DNA from: Dokdonella_A sp044227025
GTDB taxonomy: Bacteria; Pseudomonadota; Gammaproteobacteria; Xanthomonadales; Rhodanobacteraceae
Assembly (NCBI RefSeq): GCF_044227025.1
Contig: NZ_JBGAFX010000003.1
Coordinates: 533,196-597,195 of the forward strand
Direction: 5' to 3'
Length of the DNA stretch: 64,000 nucleotides
The notes under the pieces were generated by a model, which ran no database searches, was not told the DNA's origin, and saw only the letters and a list, made by a program, of their open reading frames with translations. Positions 25,620 to 34,156 of the stretch are shown in pieces (within the stretch, counting starts at the first letter, position 1; every line of letters starts with the position of its first letter). A program made the translations under genes and the position numbers.

Positions 25620-26861
25620 ATGAATTTCGTCGCCGTGCTGCGCGAGCTGGATGCGGGCCAGCGCAAGGTCGTGCTGGCGAGTTTCCTCGGCTGGACGCTC
25701 GACGCGTTCGACTATTTCCTGCTCGTCTTCGTGATCCCGGAAGTCGCGCGCGAATTCCAGGTCGGCAAGACCGAGGTCGCGTTCTCGTTGATGCTGACGC
25801 TCGCGATGCGCCCGTTCGGCGCGTGGCTGTTCGGACGCCTCGCCGATCGCTACGGGCGTCGACCGGTACTGATGCTCGACATCGTGCTGTTCGCGGTGCT
25901 CGAAGCCGCGTCCGCGTTCGCGCCGTCGCTGACCGCGCTGCTGGTGATCCGCGCGCTGTTCGGCATCGCGATGGGCGGCGAATGGGGCATCGGCGCGTCG
26001 CTCGCGATGGAATCGATCCCGGCGAAGGCGCGCGGTGCGGTATCGGGCCTGCTGCAGGAGGGCTACGCCTGCGGTTACCTTCTCGGCGGCCTCGTCTACC
26101 TCACGCTGTTCGACCACATCGGCTGGCGCGGCATGTTCATCGTCGGCGCGCTCCCGGCCCTGCTCGTGCTCTACATCCGGCGGCACGTGCCGGAATCGCC
26201 GGTGTGGATCGCCGCGCAGGGCGAACAGGCCGCGCGTCCGGGTTTCATCGAGACGATGCGTGGGCGCTGGGGCCTGTTCGCCTATCTGGTCGTGCTGATG
26301 ACGTGCTTCAACCTGTTCAGCCACGGCTCGCAGGACCTGTATCCGACGTTCCTCAAGGAGCAGCATCATTTCGACACCTCGACGGTCGCATGGCTGACGA
26401 TCACGCTGAACCTCGGTGCGATCGTCGGCGGACTGTTCTTCGGCAGCTGGTCCGAACAGGTCGGGCGACGCCGCGCGATCATCACCGCTGCACTCCTCGC
26501 GCTGCCGGCGATCCCGTTGTGGGCATTCGGCGGCTCGATCGTGATGCTCGGCGTCGGCGTGTTCCTGCTGCAGGTGATGGTGCAGGGCGCGTGGGGCGTC
26601 GTGCCGGTGCACCTCAACGAGCTGTCGCCCGATGCCGTGCGCGCGACCCTGCCGGGTTTCGCCTACCAGGGCGGCAACCTGCTCGCGTCGGCGACCGCAC
26701 CGTTCCTCAACTGGTTCGCCGAGCAGCGTGGCGGCGACTACGCGTTCGCGATGGCGAGCTTCATCGCGGTCGTCGCGGTCCTGCTCGCGCTGGTGACCTG
26801 GTCAGGACCGGAGGCGCGCGGGGCGCGCTTCGGTTCGGCCGTGGCCGCGGGAGCGGAATAG
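25620..26861 (+). CDS. MFS transporter (sialate:H+ symporter-like)
   Basis: This 413-residue transporter has 12 predicted membrane helices. The opening ASFLGWTLDAFDYFLLVFVIP and the loop RPFGAWLFGRLADRYGRRP are typical of the SHS/NanT-like branch of the major facilitator superfamily, which imports carboxylates such as lactate or sialic acid with protons. GIAMGGEWGIGASLAME is another landmark of that branch. The substrate is not determined by sequence alone. I chose the ATG at 25620, which follows GGGGTGG at close spacing and begins the conserved helix 1 region. Confidence 0.88.
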   Translation: MNFVAVLRELDAGQRKVVLASFLGWTLDAFDYFLLVFVIPEVAREFQVGKTEVAFSLMLTLAMRPFGAWLFGRLADRYGRRPVLMLDIVLFAVLEAASAFAPSLTALLVIRALFGIAMGGEWGIGASLAMESIPAKARGAVSGLLQEGYACGYLLGGLVYLTLFDHIGWRGMFIVGALPALLVLYIRRHVPESPVWIAAQGEQAARPGFIETMRGRWGLFAYLVVLMTCFNLFSHGSQDLYPTFLKEQHHFDTSTVAWLTITLNLGAIVGGLFFGSWSEQVGRRRAIITAALLALPAIPLWAFGGSIVMLGVGVFLLQVMVQGAWGVVPVHLNELSPDAVRATLPGFAYQGGNLLASATAPFLNWFAEQRGGDYAFAMASFIAVVAVLLALVTWSGPEARGARFGSAVAAGAE

Positions 26862-26960
26862 CGCATCGACGCGGATTTTCGCGGAGACTGCGGCATCCGC
26901 GACTGCCCTGGTCCGCGCATCCGCGAAGCTGTGCGGCATGCAAGGAAGCGTGGAACGCCG

Positions 26961-26989
26961 GTGACGCCCGCACTCCAAGCTGCTATGCT
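26961..26989 (+). promoter_or_regulatory. Candidate sigma-70 promoter of the slyD-like gene
   Basis: GTGACG (26961-26966) and TATGCT (26984-26989) are separated by 17 bp, about 30 bp ahead of the GTG start. The match to consensus is partial (TGAC in the -35, TAT..T in the -10). Confidence 0.5.
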
Positions 26990-27019
26990 CGCGCGCTTTT
27001 TTACGGTCGGAGCAGTGCG

Positions 27020-27508
27020 GTGAACGTCGAGGCGAACAAGGTCGTTTCCTTCCATTACACCGTCAATGACGGCGGCGCCGAGCCGGTCGACTCCTCGCGC
27101 GAACGCGGCGAACCGCTGACGGTGCTGATCGGTCACGGCAACATCATCCCGGGTCTGGAGAAGGCGCTGCTCGGCCGCGCCGTCGGCGACCATTTCCAGA
27201 TCAGCGTCGCGCCAGCGGAAGCGTACGGCGAGCGCCGTGCGAACTTCACCCAGCGCGTGCCGAAGAAGTATTTCGACGACGCCGAACACCTGCAGCCGGG
27301 CATGAGCACGGTGCTGAACACGCGTGAAGCGGGTCCGCGCATGGTCGTCGTGCACAAGATCGGTTCGAGCGTGATCGACGTCGACCTCAATCATCCGCTC
27401 GCGGGCAAGACACTCGCGTTCGATGTCGAGATCACCGACATCCGCGACGCGAGCGAGGAAGAGATCGCGCATCGCCACGCGCACGGCGCCGGTGGTCACG
27501 AGCACTGA
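27020..27508 (+). CDS. slyD: FKBP-type peptidyl-prolyl isomerase, SlyD-like
   Basis: This 162-residue cytoplasmic isomerase/chaperone starts with GTG (TCGGAG upstream). The FKBP core shows LIGHGNIIPGLEKALLGR, the inserted-flap segment AEAYGERR, and DLNHPLAGKTLAFDVEI, all hallmarks of SlyD. The C terminus is histidine-rich (HRHAHGAGGHEH), as in metal-binding SlyD proteins, but short and without the cysteine cluster of the E. coli protein. It assists folding of proline-limited and metal-loaded proteins, e.g. in hydrogenase or nickel handling in other bacteria. Confidence 0.93.
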   Translation: MNVEANKVVSFHYTVNDGGAEPVDSSRERGEPLTVLIGHGNIIPGLEKALLGRAVGDHFQISVAPAEAYGERRANFTQRVPKKYFDDAEHLQPGMSTVLNTREAGPRMVVVHKIGSSVIDVDLNHPLAGKTLAFDVEITDIRDASEEEIAHRHAHGAGGHEH

Positions 27509-27513
27509 AGGCC

Positions 27514-27541
27514 GGGATTCGGGATTGGGGATTCGGAATTC
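27514..27541 (+). repeat. Four heptamer repeats (GGGATTC type)
   Basis: GGGATTC, GGGATTG, GGGATTC and GGAATTC follow each other directly just after the slyD stop. This GGGATTC array is a recurrent intergenic motif of Xanthomonadales as I recall it. Confidence 0.75.
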
Positions 27542-27605
27542 GGCAAAAGCCGAAGCCGTAGTCCCGGCTCTGCCGATCCCAGTTCCAGAATCTCCAAACC
27601 CGGCT

Positions 27606-28094
27606 TCAAAGCACCCGCTTCCCATACACGAAGTGCTCCTTCCACCAGGCGCCGTCGAGGCTGTCGAGGCGCACCGTGCCGCCGCTGTTCGGTGCATGCA
27701 CGAAGCGGCGCTCGCCGACATAGATGCCGACGTGGCTGACGCTGCGGCCGCTCGCGAAGAACACCAGGTCGCCGGATTGCAACGAGTCGATCGCGAGCTT
27801 GCGCTGGCCGAGTTCGCTCATCGCGGCCGACGTGCGCGGCAGGGTCACGCCGGCGGCGTCGCTGAAGACGTAGCCGACCAGGCCGCTGCAATCGAAGCCG
27901 CCCTGTGGCGTGTTGCCGCCCCAGTGGTAGGGCGTGCCGACGAGCGCGATCGCACGGAACAACACCGCATTGGCCGCGTCCGCGCGCGGCGTGCCGGCGA
28001 CCAGCGGAGGTTCGTTGCGGTGCGGCAGGCTGCTGCAGGCGGCAAGCAGGGCGGAAAGCGCGAACGTCGTGGCGAGGCGCCGAATCGTCTTCAT
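27606..28094 (-). CDS. NlpC/P60 (C40) endopeptidase lipoprotein
   Basis: This 162-residue lipoprotein has a lipobox LLAAC with Cys20. The NlpC/P60 domain carries catalytic Cys69 in GGFDCSGLVGYV, His121 in VSHVGIYVG and a third polar residue His133 in FVHAPN. It should cleave D-Glu-mesoDAP bonds in peptidoglycan peptides from the outer-membrane inner leaflet. ATG at 28094 was chosen because it starts a proper lipoprotein signal; a TTG at 28124 is in frame but less likely. Confidence 0.93.
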   Translation of the reverse strand: MKTIRRLATTFALSALLAACSSLPHRNEPPLVAGTPRADAANAVLFRAIALVGTPYHWGGNTPQGGFDCSGLVGYVFSDAAGVTLPRTSAAMSELGQRKLAIDSLQSGDLVFFASGRSVSHVGIYVGERRFVHAPNSGGTVRLDSLDGAWWKEHFVYGKRVL

Positions 28095-28208
28095 CCGGCA
28101 ACGCTCGCCGAGAGCGACGGACAAGTCAACGTCGCGAGGTCAGGCCGGCCCTGAACGCAGGGAGCGCGTCCGGGAGTGACCTAAATTGTCCTTGGCGAGG
28201 GGCTGGCC

Positions 28209-28520
28209 TCAGGCGGCGGTTACACAAAGTGTCAATTTCGGACGTCCCGAAACGGCGGCCACCACCGGCTCGGTTTCCGGTACCAGCAGCGAGTGCAGGT
28301 CCTTGACCGTTTCCTCGAAGCGGGTCAGGCGGTCGTTGGCGGCAATCGCGACCGGATTCGGCACGCTGCCGGCGTCAAGCAGGCCGCGCACGAGCTGGCG
28401 CTGCGGTTCGCCGAAATCGGGGTCCTGCAGGGCCTCGTCGAGCGCGCAGACCAGCGCCGCGAGCCAGCCGGAATTCGGCGCGCGCAGGGCAAGCAGCAGT
28501 TCGTTCGTTGAAACCTTCAT
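28209..28520 (-). CDS. Hypothetical protein, 103 aa
   Basis: This small soluble protein (MKVSTNELLLALRAPNSGW start) has mixed helical character with two leucine-rich helices and a hydrophobic tail ending KLTLCVTAA. I recognise no family. It is divergent from the AhpD-like gene and 114 bp upstream of the NlpC/P60 gene on the same strand. Coding potential is moderate: codon use looks like its neighbours and the frame is intact. Confidence 0.6.
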   Translation of the reverse strand: MKVSTNELLLALRAPNSGWLAALVCALDEALQDPDFGEPQRQLVRGLLDAGSVPNPVAIAANDRLTRFEETVKDLHSLLVPETEPVVAAVSGRPKLTLCVTAA

Positions 28521-28640
28521 TTACGGGTCCCCGCGGGAGTCGGTGTCTGTCTCGGTTGCTGCAGGTTTGATGCCAGCGCGAGCCGCCGGGTCCGGCGTAG
28601 GCTGTGCCCGGCAATCCCGGCCAGCCACGAGTCGACCGCC

Positions 28641-29018
28641 ATGATGTACGACTGGAACACCTACCAGGACCAGCTCAAGCAGCGCATCGGGGAAATCGCC
28701 GGTCTCAGTCCCGACACCGTCAGGGGCTATGCGACGTTGAGCGGCGCCGGCGCGAAGACGAACCACCTCGATGCGAAGACGCGCGAGCTGATCGCGCTCG
28801 CGGTGGCGGTGACCACGCGCTGCGACGGTTGCATCACGGTGCACACCGACGCCGCGGCCAAGGCAGGCGCGACGCGCGAGGAGATCGCCGAGGCCCTTGG
28901 TGTCGCGGTCGCGCTCAATGCCGGTGCCGCGCTCGTTTATTCGGCGCGCGTGCTGGATGCGTTCGCGGCGAAGACCGGCGCTGGCTGGATTCCACGATGC
29001 CGTTCGCTCCGGGCGTAG
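28641..29018 (+). CDS. AhpD-like carboxymuconolactone decarboxylase family protein
   Basis: This 125-residue protein contains the AhpD-type redox motif RCDGCITVHTDAA (CxxC with a following histidine) and the preceding LDAKTRELIALAVAV helix, diagnostic of the carboxymuconolactone decarboxylase/AhpD fold. Such proteins are peroxidases or disulfide reductants. The last dozen residues (WIPRCRSLRA) and the stop codon come from an extragenic repeat that begins near 29000, so the original C terminus has been replaced or extended. Confidence 0.88.
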   Translation: MMYDWNTYQDQLKQRIGEIAGLSPDTVRGYATLSGAGAKTNHLDAKTRELIALAVAVTTRCDGCITVHTDAAAKAGATREEIAEALGVAVALNAGAALVYSARVLDAFAAKTGAGWIPRCRSLRA

Positions 29019-29115
29019 CCCGGTCCCGAGCGGAGTCGAAGGGTCCGACAGCGCGAAGTCGCTGGTAATTCGACTTCGCGGAACTTCGCTCCGCTGCGCT
29101 CAACACGAACGGTTT
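29000..29115 (+). repeat. Dispersed extragenic repeat overlapping a gene end
   Basis: CGTTCGCTCCGGGCGTAG, GCGGAGTCGAAGGG and ACTTCGCTCCGCTGCGCTC-AACACGAACGG are modules of the same repeat seen at 9260 and 41628. The left end lies inside the AhpD-like gene and supplies its stop codon. Confidence 0.75.
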
Positions 29116-29164
29116 GGGCGGGGCACGTTCGGTCGGGACAGGCGCGAATACTTGATACAGGTCC

Positions 29165-29170
29165 TACAAT
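29165..29170 (+). promoter_or_regulatory. Candidate -10 element giving a leaderless start
   Basis: TACAAT ends 6 nt before the ATG at 29177, and no ribosome binding site can lie in that space. If used, transcription would start at or next to the start codon. No good -35 is seen 16-18 bp upstream. Confidence 0.4.
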
Positions 29171-29176
29171 GCGCGG

Positions 29177-30430
29177 ATGACGAACCGGACATCGGATGTG
29201 CTCGTGCTCGGCGGCGGCGTGATCGGCCTCGCCTGCGCGTACTACCTGCTGGAGGCAGGACGCAGCGTCACCGTGCTCGAGCAGGACCGCGTCGGCGGCG
29301 CGGCCTCGCACGGCAACTGCGGAACCTTGACGCCGAGCCATGCGGCGCCGCTGGCGATGCCTGGAACGCTCGCCACCGCGTTGCGCTGGCTGCTCAGGCC
29401 GGATGCGCCGCTGCGCATCGCGCCGCGCGCCGACCCGGCCTTGCTGCGCTGGTTGCTTGGTTTTGCCGCGCACTGCAACTGGCGCGATGCGTTGCTTGCG
29501 ACGGCGGCGAAGGCGCCGCTGTTGCAGCGGTCGCGCCTGTTGATCGAGGAGATCGTGCGCAAGGAGGCGCTCGATTGCGAATTCACTGCGAGTGGCACCC
29601 TCAATGTGTACCGCGATCCGCGCGCATTCGCCGAGGCACGCGCCGTGCACGAGCGGCTCGCGCCGTACGCTCCCGCGATCGAAGTGCTCGACGAGGCGGC
29701 GACGCTGGCACGCGAGCCGGCGCTCAAGGCCGGCATCGCCGGCGCGCTTTTCCATCCCGGGGATGCGCAGCTGCGACCGGATAGTTACGTCGCCGAGCTG
29801 GCGCGCGTGGTGCGCGCGAAAGGCGGCGTGATCGAGGAGCGCACGCGCATCGACAGCATCCGGCGCGAGGGTCGCCGCATCGATGCCGTGCGCACGGCGC
29901 AGGGCGATTTCAGCGGGCGCGAGATCGTGTTCGCACTGGGCGCGTGGTCGCCGCAGTTCGCCCGTCCGCTCGGCTTGCGTGTTCCGATCCAGCCTGGCAA
30001 GGGCTATTCGATCACCTACACGCGGCCGGCGCGTTGCCCGCGCATCGCGCTGACCCTCAAGGAGCCGAGCGTGTGCGTGACGGCATGGGATTCCGGCTAC
30101 CGGCTCGGCAGCACGATGGAATTCGCCGGCTACGACACGCGCCTCAATCGCGTGCGCCTCGACGCCCTGCGACGCGGCGCCGCGCAATTCCTGCACGAAC
30201 CGGAAGGCCCGGCGGTGGTCGAGGAATGGTATGGCTGGCGCCCGATGACCCCTGACGATCTACCCGTGCTCGGCCGGGTCGAAGGGATCGACAATCTGCT
30301 GATGGCGACCGGGCATGGCATGCTCGGCGTCACGATGTCGGCCGGAACCGGCCTGCTGGTCAGCGAGCTTGTGTGCGGCAGGACGCCGAGCATCGATTGC
30401 GCGCCGTTTGCCGCGGCGCGCTTCAAATGA
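29177..30430 (+). CDS. FAD-dependent D-amino-acid (D-hydroxyproline-like) dehydrogenase
   Basis: This 417-residue oxidoreductase of the DadA/glycine-oxidase (DAO) superfamily has the FAD dinucleotide fold VLVLGGGVIGLACAYYLLEAG. The HGNCGTLTPSHAAPL segment and the C-terminal GHGMLGVTMSAGTGLLVSEL are typical of bacterial D-amino acid dehydrogenases, including the D-hydroxyproline dehydrogenases of hydroxyproline catabolism. Electrons would go to the respiratory chain. Its stop overlaps the start of a secreted X-Pro-peptidase-like hydrolase by four bases (ATGA). That makes a link to proline or hydroxyproline peptides attractive but unproven. Confidence 0.88.
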   Translation: MTNRTSDVLVLGGGVIGLACAYYLLEAGRSVTVLEQDRVGGAASHGNCGTLTPSHAAPLAMPGTLATALRWLLRPDAPLRIAPRADPALLRWLLGFAAHCNWRDALLATAAKAPLLQRSRLLIEEIVRKEALDCEFTASGTLNVYRDPRAFAEARAVHERLAPYAPAIEVLDEAATLAREPALKAGIAGALFHPGDAQLRPDSYVAELARVVRAKGGVIEERTRIDSIRREGRRIDAVRTAQGDFSGREIVFALGAWSPQFARPLGLRVPIQPGKGYSITYTRPARCPRIALTLKEPSVCVTAWDSGYRLGSTMEFAGYDTRLNRVRLDALRRGAAQFLHEPEGPAVVEEWYGWRPMTPDDLPVLGRVEGIDNLLMATGHGMLGVTMSAGTGLLVSELVCGRTPSIDCAPFAAARFK

Positions 30431-32262
30431 ATCTCGTCATGGATACCCGAAGCATGCGAAATACCGGCCTGCGTCACCGCCCCTGGATCTGCGCGATCGC
30501 GATCGCGCTTGCGAGCGTCGCAATCGCCGCGCATGCCGCCGAGCCGCAAGCGCCTGGCGATCCGGTCGAGTTCCAGTGGGGCGTGCAGATCCCCCTGCGC
30601 GATGGCGTGAAGCTCGCGGCCAGCCTGTACAAGCCGCGCGAGCAGAAGCAGCCGCTGCCGTGCGTGTTCACCCTGACGCCGTACATCGCGCAGAGCTACC
30701 ACGAGCGCGGCATGTACTTCGCCGCGCACGGCTACGTGTTCCTGACCGTCGACGTGCGCGGCCGCGGCAACTCGGAGGGCGAGTTCACGCCGCTCCTGCA
30801 GGAAGCGAAGGATGGCCACGACGTGGTCGAATGGCTCGCGCGGCAGTCGTACTGCGAAGGCAAGGTCACGATGTGGGGGGGGTCGTACGCCGGCTACGAC
30901 CAGTGGGCGAGTGCGAAGGAATTCCCGCCGCATCTCGCGACGATCGTGCCGGTCGCCTCGCCCAAGCCCGGCGTCGACTATCCGATGCAGCACAACATGT
31001 TCTATTCCTACGACACGCAGTGGCTGACGCTGGTCAGCGGGCACACGTCGCAGGAAGGCATTTTCGGCGACAGCGCATTCTGGGCGGCGCAGTTCAAGCG
31101 CTGGTTCGAGGCACACGCGCCGTTCAAGCAGCTGGACCAGTACGTCGGCAATCCGTCGCCGCACTTCCAGACGTGGGTTTCCCATCCGGCGCAGGATGCG
31201 TATTGGGACAGCTTCAGCCCGACGCCGGAGCAATACGCGAAACTCGCGTTGCCGATCCTGTCGGTATGCGGCCAGTACGACGGCGACCAGCCGGGCGCGC
31301 TCGCGTTCTATGACGACCACATGCGCTACGGCTCGGCCGAGGCGAAGGCGAAGCACTATCTGATCATCGGTCCGTGGGACCACGCCGGCACGCGCACGCC
31401 GAAGGCGGAGGTCGGCGGCCTCAAGTTCGGGCCGGCGGCGCTGCTCGACATGAATGCGTTGCACAAGTCGTGGTACGACTGGACGATGAAGGCCGGCAGC
31501 AAGCCCGAGTTCCTCAAGGACAAGGTCGCGTTCTACGTGACGGGCGAGGAAGCCTGGCGCTACGCGCCGACGCTCGCCGCGGTCAGCGCGCGCAACGACA
31601 CCTGGTACCTCGATTCGGTCGCGTCGCGCGCGAACGACGTGTTCGCCGCCGGCGGGCTGCAGCGCGGCAAGGCCGAAGGCAAGCCCGACCACTATGTCCA
31701 CGATCCGCTCGACACCAGTTCGGCCGCCTGGGAACAGGAGGACGTGCCGAATGCGCTGACCGACCAGCGCGCGGCGATGATGTCGTCCGGCAAGGCGCTG
31801 TTCTACCACTCGCCCGCATTCACCGCCGACACCGACATCGCCGGCTTCTTCAAGCTGGCGGCATGGATCGCGCTCGACCAGCCCGATACCGACATCATGG
31901 TCGGACTGTACGAGGTCAAGGCCGATGGCAGCAGCGTATTCCTGGCCAGCGATTCGCTGCGCGCGCGCTACCGCGAAAGCCTGCGCGAGGCGAAACTGGT
32001 AAAGCCGGGCGCGATCGAGCGCTATGATTTCTCGCGCTTCAGCTTCGTCGCGCGCCGCATCGCCAAGGGCAGCCGTTTGCGCCTGATGATCGCGCCGATG
32101 AACTCGATGTACGCGGAGAAGAACTACAACGCCGGCGGCGTGGTCGCGGAGGAATCCGGCAAGGATGCGCGCAAGGTGACGGTCACCCTGTACCACGACG
32201 CCGCGCATCCAAGCGCATTGACGATGCCGATTGCCGCGGCGTCGTCCGTGGCTGCAAAGTAG
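30427..32262 (+). CDS. CocE/NonD-family secreted hydrolase (X-Pro dipeptidyl-peptidase fold)
   Basis: This ~611-residue protein has a signal peptide (ICAIAIALASVAIAAHAA) and a peptidase S15 fold. The catalytic triad can be read as Ser153 in WGGSYAGYDQ, Asp285 in CGQYDGDQPG and His319 in PWDHAGTRTP. A C-terminal beta-jelly-roll domain (residues ~400-600) starts at DTWYLDS. Family members include cocaine esterase, glutaryl-7-ACA acylase and Xaa-Pro dipeptidyl-peptidases. The true substrate is not fixed by sequence. The start at 30427 overlaps the upstream dehydrogenase stop; internal ATGs at residues 5 and 10 are possible alternatives. Confidence 0.9.
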   Translation: MNLVMDTRSMRNTGLRHRPWICAIAIALASVAIAAHAAEPQAPGDPVEFQWGVQIPLRDGVKLAASLYKPREQKQPLPCVFTLTPYIAQSYHERGMYFAAHGYVFLTVDVRGRGNSEGEFTPLLQEAKDGHDVVEWLARQSYCEGKVTMWGGSYAGYDQWASAKEFPPHLATIVPVASPKPGVDYPMQHNMFYSYDTQWLTLVSGHTSQEGIFGDSAFWAAQFKRWFEAHAPFKQLDQYVGNPSPHFQTWVSHPAQDAYWDSFSPTPEQYAKLALPILSVCGQYDGDQPGALAFYDDHMRYGSAEAKAKHYLIIGPWDHAGTRTPKAEVGGLKFGPAALLDMNALHKSWYDWTMKAGSKPEFLKDKVAFYVTGEEAWRYAPTLAAVSARNDTWYLDSVASRANDVFAAGGLQRGKAEGKPDHYVHDPLDTSSAAWEQEDVPNALTDQRAAMMSSGKALFYHSPAFTADTDIAGFFKLAAWIALDQPDTDIMVGLYEVKADGSSVFLASDSLRARYRESLREAKLVKPGAIERYDFSRFSFVARRIAKGSRLRLMIAPMNSMYAEKNYNAGGVVAEESGKDARKVTVTLYHDAAHPSALTMPIAAASSVAAK

Positions 32263-32293
32263 AAGTTCGATACTTCCGGAATCGTCCGCAGAG

Positions 32294-32321
32294 CTTCGCT
32301 CCGCTGCGCTCGATTCGAACG
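32294..32321 (+). repeat. Fragment of the dispersed extragenic repeat
   Basis: CTTCGCTCCGCTGCGCTCGA followed by TTCGAACG matches the distal module of the repeat at 29083-29112. It lies between the CocE-like gene and gor. Confidence 0.65.
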
Positions 32322-32413
32322 ACTTCTCGAAGTGCGCCCGCCCTGAATGTTTTCGACGGGGACGTGTTTCAATCCGGGCGTGGGTATTGCCTTGCAGAGA
32401 TCCCGAGGTGGTG

Positions 32414-33760
32414 ATGGCGGCGGAGCGGTTCGATCTGGTCGTGCTCGGTGCCGGCTCTGCCGGCATCGCGATGGCGGTGCGTTCGGCGCGCCACGGCGCC
32501 AGGGTCGCGGTCGTCGAGCCCGGTCCGCTCGGCGGCACCTGCGTCAACGTCGGCTGCGTGCCGAAGAAGGCGATGTGGCTTGCCGCAGAACTGGCGGAAG
32601 CGCAGCAGCTCGCGCGCGAGGTCGGTTTCGATTCGCCCCCGAGTGCCTTGCACTGGCCGCGTTTCATCGAACGACGCAGCGGTTACATTGACAACATCCA
32701 CGCGAGCTATCGCAAGCGCTTCGATGAGCTTGGCATCGAGTTGATCGCCGGGCGTGGCCGCTTCCTCGCGGCGAACCGCATCGCGGCCGGCGAGCGCGAA
32801 CTCGCCGCCGGCCACGTGCTGGTCGCGACCGGGGCACGCTCGCACCGCGAGGCGATACCCGGTGCGGAACTCGGCATCGACTCGGACGGCTTCTTCGCCT
32901 TGCGTGCGTGTCCGCGCCGGGTCGCGATCGTCGGCAGCGGCTACATCGCGGTCGAACTCGCCGGCGTGCTGCGCGCGCTCGGCGCCGAGGTGGTTGTGTT
33001 CGCGCGCGGCGACCGCTTGCTGCGCTCGTTCGACCACGATCTCGGCGAGGGACTCGCGCAGGCGATGCAGGCGCGCGGGATCGGGCTCGCATTCGGGCGC
33101 ACGACCGCGCAGGTGACGCGCACTGCCAGCGGCCACGCGCTGCGGTTCGCCGACGGCAGCGTGGAGCAGGGCTTCGACGAACTGATCTGGGCGACCGGTC
33201 GCGATCCGGTGACCGATGGCTTCGGGCTCGACGTCGCCGGCGTGGCGCTCGACGCGAAGGGCTTCGTCGCGACCGACGAATGGCAGGACACGAACGTGCC
33301 GAACGTGCACGCCGTCGGTGACGTGACCGGTCGCCTCGCCCTGACGCCGGTCGCGATCGCGGCGTCGCGGCGCCTCGCCGATCGCGTGTTCGGCGGCAAG
33401 GCCGATGCGAAGCTCGACTATGCGAACGTGCCGACGGTAGTGTTCTCGCATCCGCCGATCGGCACGGTCGGCCTCTCGGAAGAATCCGCGCGCGCGCAGC
33501 ATGGCGACGCGGTGAAGGTCTACCGTACCTCGTTTCGCCCGATGCTCACCGCACTCGCGCACGGCGAGGAACGCACGCGCATGAAGCTCGTGTGCGTCGG
33601 CGACGACGAACGCATCCTCGGCATCCACCTGCTCGGGATCGCGGCCGACGAGATGCTGCAAGGATTTGCAGTCGCACTGAAGATGGGGGCGCGCAAGGCG
33701 GACCTCGACGCGACCGTCGCGATCCACCCGACCTCGGCCGAGGAACTGGTACTGATGTAG
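32414..33760 (+). CDS. gor: Glutathione-disulfide reductase
   Basis: This 448-residue flavoprotein has the FAD fold LVVLGAGSAGIAMAVRSAR, the redox disulfide GGTCVNVGCVPKKAMW, the NADPH fold VAIVGSGYIAVELAG, the FAD-contacting NVHAVGDVTG, and the C-terminal interface with the active-site base HPTSAEEL. The closing motif with HPTSAEE and the GGTCVNVGCVPKK spacing mark it as Gor rather than LpdA or MerA. It reduces GSSG with NADPH. ATG at 32414 has GAGGTG nearby and begins the conserved N terminus. Confidence 0.94.
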   Translation: MAAERFDLVVLGAGSAGIAMAVRSARHGARVAVVEPGPLGGTCVNVGCVPKKAMWLAAELAEAQQLAREVGFDSPPSALHWPRFIERRSGYIDNIHASYRKRFDELGIELIAGRGRFLAANRIAAGERELAAGHVLVATGARSHREAIPGAELGIDSDGFFALRACPRRVAIVGSGYIAVELAGVLRALGAEVVVFARGDRLLRSFDHDLGEGLAQAMQARGIGLAFGRTTAQVTRTASGHALRFADGSVEQGFDELIWATGRDPVTDGFGLDVAGVALDAKGFVATDEWQDTNVPNVHAVGDVTGRLALTPVAIAASRRLADRVFGGKADAKLDYANVPTVVFSHPPIGTVGLSEESARAQHGDAVKVYRTSFRPMLTALAHGEERTRMKLVCVGDDERILGIHLLGIAADEMLQGFAVALKMGARKADLDATVAIHPTSAEELVLM

Positions 33761-33787
33761 GCCGCGCGCGTCGCTGCGACGGATCGC

Positions 33788-34156
33788 TCAATGCGGACGC
33801 GGCGGCTGCACATCGGTGTCGATCGTGGCGTCGGTGAGGATGTCGACCGACAACACGAACGTGCGCTGCTCGCCGTTGCGCATCGCGCCGACGCCGACGA
33901 GCTTGCGGTCGATTTCCTCGCCGCGTTCGTTGCGGATCGACAGCACCATCGAGTACTCCCAGTCATCCGCTTTCGGCGGGTTCAGGGTGCCCTCGACGTG
34001 CAGCGCACACACGCTCTGGCGCGGTCGATCGACCGCGCCTGCCGCATTGAAGCGCAGGTGGTGGCGGCACGCGGGACACACGTCCGCATTGGCAAGGATG
34101 GTCGCCTTGCAGTGCGGACAGACGCGCGTGACGCGCGCTCGCGTCGGCGCATTCAC
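33788..34156 (-). CDS. Zinc-ribbon protein, unknown function
   Basis: This 122-residue protein begins with a zinc ribbon, CPHC at residues 13-16 and CPAC at 27-30, followed by a beta-rich domain (EYSMVLSIRNERGEEIDRKLVGVG). The start is a GTG that overlaps the stop of the bactofilin gene (GTGA), so it was translated by coupling with bactofilin. The IS insertion in bactofilin therefore probably lowers its expression. A role in assembly or regulation of the bactofilin scaffold is possible from context only. Confidence 0.8.
   Translation of the reverse strand: MNAPTRARVTRVCPHCKATILANADVCPACRHHLRFNAAGAVDRPRQSVCALHVEGTLNPPKADDWEYSMVLSIRNERGEEIDRKLVGVGAMRNGEQRTFVLSVDILTDATIDTDVQPPRPH

Noticed and set aside
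32414..33760. Dihydrolipoamide dehydrogenase or mercuric reductase instead of gor
   Set aside because: The GGTCVNVGCVPKK redox motif and HPTSAEE ending fit glutathione reductase, and no heavy-metal domain or 2-oxo acid dehydrogenase genes are nearby.
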